Made by a program: the position numbers and the translations under genes
Shown: positions 1 to 7,395 of the stretch, in pieces
Layout: the number at the start of each line of letters is the position of its first letter
Numbering within the stretch: position 1 is the stretch's first letter
Assembly (NCBI GenBank): GCA_903930015.1
Contig: CAIYXB010000193.1
Coordinates: forward strand, 1 to 38,743
Source: an uncultured bacterium
Lineage (GTDB): Bacteria > Cyanobacteriota > Vampirovibrionia > LMEP-6097
Direction: 5' to 3'
DNA length: 38,743 nucleotides
Notes under the pieces: generated by a model
The model's input: only the letters and a program-made list of their open reading frames with translations
Database searches by the model: none
Told to the model about the DNA's origin: nothing

Positions 1-45
1 ATTGTCTTTGATTGTTTTTACGGGCGCAGATTTTTCCAAAGCCAT
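1..45 (-). CDS. N-terminus of a truncated CDS running off the left edge (MALEKSAPVKTIKDN...)
   Basis: Reverse-strand ATG at 45-43 opens 15 in-frame codons to the window edge; too short to identify. Its first codons lie in a long inverted repeat. Confidence 0.4.
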   Translation of the reverse strand, partial: MALEKSAPVKTIKDN

Positions 46-98
46 ATCTTAGAAATACACAGAAGCGTTAGTACTTATTTGGCTTTGGAACTGCGCCC
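22..98 (-). promoter_or_regulatory. Long leader/start-codon hairpin
   Basis: 22-43 GGGCGCAG-ATTT-TTCCAAAGCC is the reverse complement of 81-98 GGCTTTGGAA-CTGCGCCC apart from a 4-nt bulge: 18 pairs, 37-nt loop. Confidence 0.6.
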
Positions 99-167
99 TT
101 TAAGGGCAAATTTTTAACTATAGATTAACAAAACACTGGTTTTTCTAAGAAATAAAGATAAATTAAC

Positions 168-196
168 TTTACTTATTTTAATCTTTTTGTTATAAT
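168..196 (+). promoter_or_regulatory. Sigma70-like promoter
   Basis: TTTACT (168-173), 17-nt spacer, TATAAT (191-196). Confidence 0.45.
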
Positions 197-228
197 TGTA
201 ACCAAATTAGAAACTGTTAATTTAAATG

Positions 229-255
229 AAAAAGCCTTGATTTATAGGGCTTTTT
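229..255 (+). terminator. Intrinsic terminator or attenuator-like hairpin
   Basis: AAAAAGCC (229-236) ... GGCTTTTT (248-255), about 33 nt after the expected start site of the 168-196 promoter. Confidence 0.5.
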
Positions 256-400
256 GGGATTTTACTCCATTTTTAACAAAATAGCTGGTTTCAGGGGGTA
301 TATGGATATGACGAGGATTAAGTCTAATCCACAAAAAGCAAAATTTCTTATCAAATATCAATAAGACAAGGCTTTGTAAGGGTTAGGAGAATGATATCAA

Positions 401-835
401 ATGACATTTGATGGGATACGACGAATATTTTTACAAAAATTGGGTGATGTCCGTCAAGGCGAGGCAGCCTCAAGAAAAGGTATTGAAGAAAAAAGTCCAC
501 TAAGTGGATTTTCACAAGCTTCTAAATATTCAAAACCAGATGGTTTTACTAGTAATCGACAAACTGGTGAAGCTTTAGCTGGTCAAGTTCATGCACATCA
601 CGTTAATCCTGGAATAACAGCTAAAATCCATTCTGCAAATAGTACAAGGGGTCAAAAAGCTTTAGCTGATTTGTGGGAAAGAAGTGACTCAAGGATATTA
701 GGTTTAAGTATTCAGGGAGGAGATTCTGAAGCTGGCAAGGTTAGTTTAGGAACTAGTGTTAATTCTCGTCAAGGACACAATGATCTTGCAAATTTATTTA
801 AGGCAGCTGATGCTAGGTTTGATCAAGCAGCATAA
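401..835 (+). CDS. Small orphan protein with internal R..LA[DN]L[FW] repeats
   Basis: 144-aa ORF, upstream AGGAG; internal repeat TRGQKALADLWERSDSRI / RQGHNDLANLFKAADARF. Confidence 0.75.
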   Translation: MTFDGIRRIFLQKLGDVRQGEAASRKGIEEKSPLSGFSQASKYSKPDGFTSNRQTGEALAGQVHAHHVNPGITAKIHSANSTRGQKALADLWERSDSRILGLSIQGGDSEAGKVSLGTSVNSRQGHNDLANLFKAADARFDQAA

Positions 836-906
836 ATCTTTTAAATCAATTATCAAAACATATAAGTAAAAAACTTTATATAACTAACAAGGGAGTTAGA
901 TTTTAA

Positions 907-1548
907 ATGAGTAGTATTAGCGGCAATAATGGAATAAGCGGAAGTGGATCAATTGGTGATATTCCTTTACATAATGCAGCTTCAAAACTTGAGCCAAAAG
1001 AAGTAGCTGCAGGAAGTGGAAAAGCAGGTAATGCAAATCCAGCCTTAGGTGCTTTTGCACAAATTATAGTTTCAAATGCTGTTGATCAGCAAGGTAAAGT
1101 TATCCATCGAGATAATTTATCTAATTTATTTAATGCAGTTACCCTTGTTGATGCAGTGGTGTCTGATATTGCTCCAAATGCAACTGAGGCTGAGCAATTA
1201 GGTATTTATGAAGCAATAGTAGGAGCAGAACTTAAACCTAGTCAGCAAGCTGGCTCTATTACGCAGAATTTAATTTCAGCTGAAGAGCAACCTAATGCTC
1301 GTGGTTTAAGTAACTTGATGCAAGCAATTTCTAGTCCTATAGATGTTAATCAAAGCGTTGCTTTACCAAAAGCAAGAAATTTATCAAATGATTCGGTTTG
1401 GAGTGTTACAACAGCTGACCAACAGCTTATGACAGATGTCTTAGCTGGATTGAGTGGTTCTGAGAAACAAGTAAGTTTAGCTCCAAAAGCTATTTCTGAT
1501 GAAGCTATGCGTAAAGCTCCAGGTGTTAATAAATCACAAGCGGCATAA
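907..1548 (+). CDS. Small orphan protein related by motif to the preceding ORF
   Basis: 213-aa ORF, upstream AAGGGAG; contains RDNLSNLFNAV, ARGLSNLMQAI, ARNLSN; ends SQAA like its neighbour (DQAA). Confidence 0.75.
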   Translation: MSSISGNNGISGSGSIGDIPLHNAASKLEPKEVAAGSGKAGNANPALGAFAQIIVSNAVDQQGKVIHRDNLSNLFNAVTLVDAVVSDIAPNATEAEQLGIYEAIVGAELKPSQQAGSITQNLISAEEQPNARGLSNLMQAISSPIDVNQSVALPKARNLSNDSVWSVTTADQQLMTDVLAGLSGSEKQVSLAPKAISDEAMRKAPGVNKSQAA

Positions 1549-1582
1549 GAAATAAAAATTTTTAAACGTACTATTCCAATAG

Positions 1583-1622
1583 AAATGGATCACTTCGTCG
1601 TTTCACTCCTCGTGATGACGGT
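1583..1622. repeat. Dispersed palindromic-type repeat overlapping the rarA 3' end
   Basis: GGATCACTTCGTCGTTTCACTCCTCGTGATGACG resembles the GATTGCTTCGTCGCTACGCTCCTCGCAATGACG-type intergenic repeat seen in many bacteria. Confidence 0.55.
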
Positions 1623-2856
1623 AATATTTCTTATTAACTAACTCATCAGGTAAATATTGTTGTTCTACATGAGCACCAGGATAATCATGGGGATATTTGT
1701 ACTGGGTGTTTGGATTAATACCAACATTATCAGATTTAGCAGGGCATGATTGAGTGTAAACACCAGATCCCTCTCCCATATTTTCACTCACTTGAATATT
1801 TCTTAAGTGCTGTGGCACGCTATAAGGTGGATGGTTCAAACAGTCTCGCATTGCCTTGTCTAATGCTTTATAGGCGTGATTGGATTTAGGTGCTTTTGCT
1901 ATATAGACAACAGCTTGTGCAAGTGGGATTCGTGCTTCTGGCATACCAAGTTTGATAGCAGCTTCAAAAGCAGAATTTGCAATTACCAGTGCTTGAGGAT
2001 CTGCTATTCCAACATCTTCTGCTGCAGTTACAAGTATTCTTCGGGCAACTGATTTTAATTCTGCTCCTTGAGATAAAAGTCTTGCAAGCCAATAGATTGA
2101 TGCATCAACATCACTACCGCGCATTGATTTTTGCAAAGCTGAAATGCAGTCATAGTAAGAGTTTGGATCACCAGCAAAAAGTTTTTTGCCGAGCATTTGT
2201 TGGGTTTTTTCGTTTTCGATAATATCATCAGAATTGCTTACTAAAAGTTCTAGGTTGGTAAAAAGTGCACGCGCATCTCCAAAAGCTGATTTTATTAGGT
2301 GATCACGAGCTTCTTGCTCAATGGTTTTTTCTTCTATTTGTAGTGCCTTATCAATAAGCTTACTAAGTTCATTATAGCTATGTGCCTTGAGTTCAAATTT
2401 AATTGTTCTTGATAGCAGTGCCCTGTTAATTGAGATAGCAGGATTTTCGGTTGTTGCTCCAATAAAAGTCAGTATGCCCTTTTCAACAGCGTTTAGTAAA
2501 ATATCTTGCTGGCTTTTATTGAAATTATGAACCTCGTCAACAAAAAGTAAAATACTATTTGGGATTTTTTGTGCTCTTTCAATAATCTCTCTTAGATCTT
2601 TAACCCCAGAATTAAAGGCCTGAAGCTTGATAAAAGTACGACTAGTTTTTTTTGCAGCAAGTTCAGCAATCGAGGTTTTGCCAGTTCCTGGCGGACCCCA
2701 GAGTATGCAGGATTGTTTTGCGCCGTTTTCAAGCCAATTAATAAAAGCAGGATTTGTTTTAATTGAACCTATAAGATCCTCAATAGATGTAGGTCTCATT
2801 TTTTCAGCTAGGGGTGAAAAGTTTTGTGCTTGAGTATAAAAAAGACTATCTTGCAT
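1603..2856 (-). CDS. rarA: Replication-associated recombination protein A (AAA+ ATPase)
   Basis: MRPTSIEDLIG, Walker A GPPGTGKTS, Walker B LFVDEVHNFNKSQQD, GATTENPAISINRALLSR, typical RarA C-terminal domain. Confidence 0.95.
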   Translation of the reverse strand: MQDSLFYTQAQNFSPLAEKMRPTSIEDLIGSIKTNPAFINWLENGAKQSCILWGPPGTGKTSIAELAAKKTSRTFIKLQAFNSGVKDLREIIERAQKIPNSILLFVDEVHNFNKSQQDILLNAVEKGILTFIGATTENPAISINRALLSRTIKFELKAHSYNELSKLIDKALQIEEKTIEQEARDHLIKSAFGDARALFTNLELLVSNSDDIIENEKTQQMLGKKLFAGDPNSYYDCISALQKSMRGSDVDASIYWLARLLSQGAELKSVARRILVTAAEDVGIADPQALVIANSAFEAAIKLGMPEARIPLAQAVVYIAKAPKSNHAYKALDKAMRDCLNHPPYSVPQHLRNIQVSENMGEGSGVYTQSCPAKSDNVGINPNTQYKYPHDYPGAHVEQQYLPDELVNKKYYRHHEE

Positions 2857-2876
2857 TTTTTCACGTCATCTCGAGG

Positions 2877-2987
2877 ATTTCAGAGGTCGTAGTGACCTGA
2901 AATATTAAGCATTTATCTCTTGACCCTCTGTGAGCTGCGAAGCAGCGAGTATGCTGAATCTAGCGTAAAGAAAATGCGTAGCATTTT
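2877..2987. repeat. Cluster of short intergenic hairpins
   Basis: ATTTCA-GA-GGTC-GTAGT-GACC-TGAAAT (2877-2903); GCTGC-GAA-GCAGC (2934-2946); AAAATGC-GTA-GCATTTT (2971-2987). Confidence 0.6.
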
Positions 2988-3126
2988 TAGCGACAGGATA
3001 TTCTTTTGTTAGTGCGACGTGGCGATCCATTCCAAGTATTCATTCTATCATTAAGTGCTCTCACCTAGGCTAAAAACTAATCTAGGATTTAACTGTAATT
3101 TAATTTGAGCTTGTTTAATTGGGTTC

Positions 3127-4035
3127 TTGATGCGTCCAATTGATTCAATTAAAATTAATCATCTTAAAGACCCTTCTTTAAATGATCTTAGGCAAGATAA
3201 AGATCAAAAGCAAAATCATATTGATGCTATAAAAAATAAAATATCAAGCATTGGTGTTGAAAGAGAAGATTGTGATTGTTCGCATAATAAAGATAGATCA
3301 AGTGATTTTTTTGATATTTTTAGGCAAGTGAAAAAAGGATTTATGAATATCATTAATATCTTCCATCAAGCAGGGGACATTGATAAAGATGATTATAAAG
3401 AAAAAAAATCTGGTGCTAAAGAATTTTTTCAGGAGTTTGGTAGTAATGTAAAAAAGATGTTTTTAAATATAGCCCAAAGAGATTTAGAATCCCAGCTTGA
3501 ATATATTGATTCCAAAATAGCTGGAACCCAATCAAGTACAGAGGTTAATGATGCCAATACTCAAGAAAAAAAAATTCAAGAAGAAGATAAAGTCGGTAAG
3601 GGTAGAAATTTACAATTAACTTTAACAAGTACTTTAAAGTTTAATAACTTAGGTAATTCTCTTCTCAATCTTTTAAATAAGCTAGATCCTTTTCAATCAC
3701 CCGACGAGGTGGATTCTGCTCAAAAGCAAACTTTGGCAGAAGGGATTAATAATACTCATGCAAAGACCCGTGAATTGATACTTTCTCTTGATCCAAGTCT
3801 TAAAGAAGATCTTGATACTATTGACAAAAAAGTAGAAGCTAATCCAGATAAAAAAGAAGCTTATTTAAATTACTCAGTTGCTATGATACCGATTGATATT
3901 GCAAGTAAAGCTATTGATGTTGTAAATAATGAAAGGGAAGGTTATCAAGAACTTGCAAATAAAGATAGAAAGAGCTTAAGTGCAGACATGTTGGATTTTT
4001 ATGAGTATCTCTCTAATTTAAAGCAAAACCTATGA
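3127..4035 (+). CDS. Hypothetical Lys/Asp-rich protein
   Basis: 302-aa ORF without recognised domain; internal similarity SDFFDIFRQVKKGFMNIINI / KEFFQEFGSNVKKMFLNIAQ. Confidence 0.7.
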   Translation: MMRPIDSIKINHLKDPSLNDLRQDKDQKQNHIDAIKNKISSIGVEREDCDCSHNKDRSSDFFDIFRQVKKGFMNIINIFHQAGDIDKDDYKEKKSGAKEFFQEFGSNVKKMFLNIAQRDLESQLEYIDSKIAGTQSSTEVNDANTQEKKIQEEDKVGKGRNLQLTLTSTLKFNNLGNSLLNLLNKLDPFQSPDEVDSAQKQTLAEGINNTHAKTRELILSLDPSLKEDLDTIDKKVEANPDKKEAYLNYSVAMIPIDIASKAIDVVNNEREGYQELANKDRKSLSADMLDFYEYLSNLKQNL

Positions 4036-4041
4036 TATTAC

Positions 4042-5601
4042 TCAAGTGTTTAAAAGTAACTTCAAATATTTTTTCCATTCTATATAAAAACCTTCTAAAT
4101 TATTTTTAGGCTCAAACTCTTTATCTAATTCTAAATTTAGATCAACAAGCCCAGTCATTTTAGCTGCGCCAAGTGCTGTCATCTCAGATTCTTTATAGCG
4201 CTTAATTGGTATTTGTAATAAGTCAGCTTGAAATTGTATTAAGGTGTCATTCTTACTTGCTCCACCATCAACGTTAATTGATTTTAGTTCTTTTCTAAGT
4301 TCTGGATCAAGTGCTTCAAAAACATCACGTACTCTAAATGCAATTGATTCAAGTGCTGCCCTTGCAATATGGGCTTTATTTGTACCACGAGTAATACCAA
4401 AGATACTGCCTTTCACATCACTTCGCCAAAATGGAGCACCAAGTCCCGCTAATGCTGGAATTAAATAGACACCCGCATTATCGGTTACTTTATTTGCTAG
4501 TGCTTCAATCTCATTTGAGGATTGAATTATATTCATTTCATCACGGAGCCATTGGACTATTGATCCACCTATAAAAATACTACCTTCTAGTTCGTATGCT
4601 TTAAGACCTTCTTTTGTAAAAGCAATACTTTGAACTAAACCTAAATTTGTCTCATCATTCTCAATAAAAATATTTTCTCTTTCATTTGTCCCTAGTGAAG
4701 ATCTTTCATCGCTAATAAAATTACTAAAACTTCCCTGGGCTTCATCTTTTTTGTCTTTGGTTTTCCCTGGAATCAATACAAAAGTACCTGTCCCGTAAGT
4801 GATCTTCGCTTCGTGATTATAAGCATAAAGAGCGGCTTGTTGATCCCCAATGACAGCTTTGATTGGTAATTCTTTATCAAGCAAATCTTTAAATAGTGGG
4901 CTTGAATCAAAGTCAGAATTTGAATTTTTTACTTCAGGTAAAATTTCTTTTGGAATTTTAAAATAATTTAGTAGCTTTTGGTCCCAAGTATCCTCATGAA
5001 TATCGTAAAGCATAGTCCTAGAAGCGTTTGAGCTATCTGTGGCATGTTCTCTACCAAGTGTTAAATTCCAGATTAGCCAAGTATCAATAGTGCCAAACAT
5101 TAATTCACCAGGACTCAATTTTTCTAAATTGATGTTTTGAGCTTTGTTTTCTAGCAGCCATTTGATTTTGGTAGCTGAAAAATATGCATCGATCTGTAAG
5201 CCAGTTTTTGCTTTAACATATGTTTTTAAATCAATATTTTTTTCAAGCTTTTGTGTTTCAAGTTTACTGCAATATTCTGAGGTTCTTCTACATTGCCATA
5301 CAATTGCGTTGTAGATTGGCTTTCCAGTTTTAGGATCCCATATGATAGTAGTTTCGCGTTGATTAGTTATCGCGATCCCTTGAAAATCTTCTTTTTTAAT
5401 ACCAGAGGCTAGAGCTTCTTTGATTAATTCTCTGATGCAGTCAAGGGTTTTTTGCCAAATTTCAATTGCATCATGTTCTACCCATGATGGGTTTGGGTAA
5501 ATTTGTGTAATCTCTTTTTGTTTTGTTAAAAGTATTTTACCCTTATTATCAATTAAAAGGGCTCTTGTGCTGGTAGTTCCTTCGTCTATAGTAATTATCA
5601 C
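4042..5601 (-). CDS. glpK: Glycerol kinase
   Basis: DEGTTSTRALLID, ITNQRETTIIWD, YGTGTF, NVDGGASKND; 1 nt from glpD. Confidence 0.95.
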   Translation of the reverse strand: MIITIDEGTTSTRALLIDNKGKILLTKQKEITQIYPNPSWVEHDAIEIWQKTLDCIRELIKEALASGIKKEDFQGIAITNQRETTIIWDPKTGKPIYNAIVWQCRRTSEYCSKLETQKLEKNIDLKTYVKAKTGLQIDAYFSATKIKWLLENKAQNINLEKLSPGELMFGTIDTWLIWNLTLGREHATDSSNASRTMLYDIHEDTWDQKLLNYFKIPKEILPEVKNSNSDFDSSPLFKDLLDKELPIKAVIGDQQAALYAYNHEAKITYGTGTFVLIPGKTKDKKDEAQGSFSNFISDERSSLGTNERENIFIENDETNLGLVQSIAFTKEGLKAYELEGSIFIGGSIVQWLRDEMNIIQSSNEIEALANKVTDNAGVYLIPALAGLGAPFWRSDVKGSIFGITRGTNKAHIARAALESIAFRVRDVFEALDPELRKELKSINVDGGASKNDTLIQFQADLLQIPIKRYKESEMTALGAAKMTGLVDLNLELDKEFEPKNNLEGFYIEWKKYLKLLLNT

Positions 5602-7317
5602 TTAGACACCTTCACCAATTGAAATTCCGGTAAATAAATAACTTTGAAAAAACCTATCTCTATGTCTACCAGCAAGATCAAATTCTTCATTGATATGGTA
5701 TTGAATTGTTTTTATAACTTCACTTGGTTTTCTGTTTGAGCAAAGCCCGATTGAAAGTCTTCTTTTTAAAATATCATCAATACTGTAGGCTTTTTCATTT
5801 CTTATTGCATAGATAATTTGAGCTTCTATATCTGCAAACTCAGGATCTATTTTTTCTTTAAGTAATGGGTTTTCTTTACAGAGTTCAAGGACATCTTTTG
5901 CATTTGAGCCATACAGTAAAATCAAGTGTATAACAGAGCTTGCTTCAACATCATATTCTCTTGATAGTTTTATGGTTTCATCGCGAATGAAATCATAAAA
6001 ACTCTTGTCTTTTGGAAATTGAGCATTAATCGTTTTAGTTTGATCTGTTTTACAGGCTCTATCAGAGAACATATTTACAATTTCAGCAGCTAGGCTTCTA
6101 AAGGTTGTTAGTTTGCCACCAACAACAGAATAGTAATTCTGGATTTTTTCTTCGGTATAATTTATTACAAAATGCTTTCTTGACACTTTACCAGCTTTTT
6201 TGTTTGAATCGGTTTTAGGTAAGGGTCTTACGCCAATAAATGTATTTAAAATATCTTCTCTTGAAAGCTGAGCTTCAGGGAAAAGAAGGTTAGTTTCATC
6301 TAATAGATAATCAATTTCTCTTTCGCTGACCTTCAAATCATCTAAATTATCAGCTTTTGATAAATAAATATCAGTAGTGCCGATCATAAATAATTCATCA
6401 TTACCGCCAACTTGAAAAGGTGTAATAAAAAAAGGTCTGCCATCGGACTTAGCTTCATTGTAAATTCCAAAATTAACAGGTGCTCCTGCAAATCTTTTAA
6501 CGATAATATGGCTTCCCTTAGTACCACCAATACGTTTCTCTAAATTGAATTTCCCTGGGTTTTTAATTGCAGATTCACTTTGGTCTTTAAAGCGCAGGTT
6601 CACTTCATCGACCCAAGGTCCAGCCATATTGATTATATTTTTTGCATGGACAGTAAAGGGTCTTTTGCCATTAATAATATCTTTGAATCTAATTGCTTGT
6701 GCGTGGTACTCACCATGAATCTGTGTGCAGTATATGTCAGTTACCTCTGCGTGATTAATACAAACGGCACCATCTTTTTCAGCTGTTAAAATATTTTCTA
6801 AAACCAATCTTTCTGCAAAAGTTACTTGACCATCTTGGTAATAAACCCCTCCATAAAGATCTTCTTCTTTGAGCTTGACATTAAGTTCAGTTATTGTCTC
6901 TAAATTATAACTTTTGTAGTTATCTAGGCTCTTTTTAGGTGAAAACCAATCATAGAGCCACATGCCAATTTTGAGTTTCCATAATGGATTTTTATTACCA
7001 TGATAAGCAGGTATTAGTAAACCAAGTGGGCTTACTAAATGTGGGTAGTTTTTTAAAAGAATTTCTCTTTCTTGTAAACTTTCATAAACTAGAGAAAATT
7101 CAAAGTGTTCTAAATATCGAAGACCACCGTGAATCAATCTTGTTGAGTGAGCACTACAGCCCCAAGCAAAATCTTTTTTTTCAAGTAAAATTACCTTAAG
7201 CCCGCGAGCGGCAGCATCTCTAGCAACACCAGCACCATTAATGCCACCACCTATTATGGCTAAATCAAAAGTTTGCTCTAAATTATAATTATCTAGTCTA
7301 AGTTCAAGTCTAGTCAT
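5602..7317 (-). CDS. glpD: Glycerol-3-phosphate dehydrogenase, FAD-dependent
   Basis: FDLAIIGGGINGAGVARDAAARGLKVILLEKKDFAWGCSAHSTRLIHGGLRYLE; GVRPLPKTD; KLTTFRSLAAE. Confidence 0.95.
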   Translation of the reverse strand: MTRLELRLDNYNLEQTFDLAIIGGGINGAGVARDAAARGLKVILLEKKDFAWGCSAHSTRLIHGGLRYLEHFEFSLVYESLQEREILLKNYPHLVSPLGLLIPAYHGNKNPLWKLKIGMWLYDWFSPKKSLDNYKSYNLETITELNVKLKEEDLYGGVYYQDGQVTFAERLVLENILTAEKDGAVCINHAEVTDIYCTQIHGEYHAQAIRFKDIINGKRPFTVHAKNIINMAGPWVDEVNLRFKDQSESAIKNPGKFNLEKRIGGTKGSHIIVKRFAGAPVNFGIYNEAKSDGRPFFITPFQVGGNDELFMIGTTDIYLSKADNLDDLKVSEREIDYLLDETNLLFPEAQLSREDILNTFIGVRPLPKTDSNKKAGKVSRKHFVINYTEEKIQNYYSVVGGKLTTFRSLAAEIVNMFSDRACKTDQTKTINAQFPKDKSFYDFIRDETIKLSREYDVEASSVIHLILLYGSNAKDVLELCKENPLLKEKIDPEFADIEAQIIYAIRNEKAYSIDDILKRRLSIGLCSNRKPSEVIKTIQYHINEEFDLAGRHRDRFFQSYLFTGISIGEGV

Positions 7318-7395
7318 ATTGTTTAGATAGCAACTTATTTAAGAGGCTAAATATGTATATAATATTCCCCAAGCAGGCACTATTTTCATCAGAAA

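Noticed and set aside
1977-2222. Antisense ORFs inside well-supported genes (also at 2627, 4244, 6580, 6984, 8097, 10041, 13291, 13515, 14712, 20423, 21775, 29428, 29745, 32419, 32742, 33221, 35483, 38124, 38221, 38390)
   Set aside because: They lie largely or wholly opposite recognised CDSs, have low-complexity or unnatural compositions and no recognisable domain.
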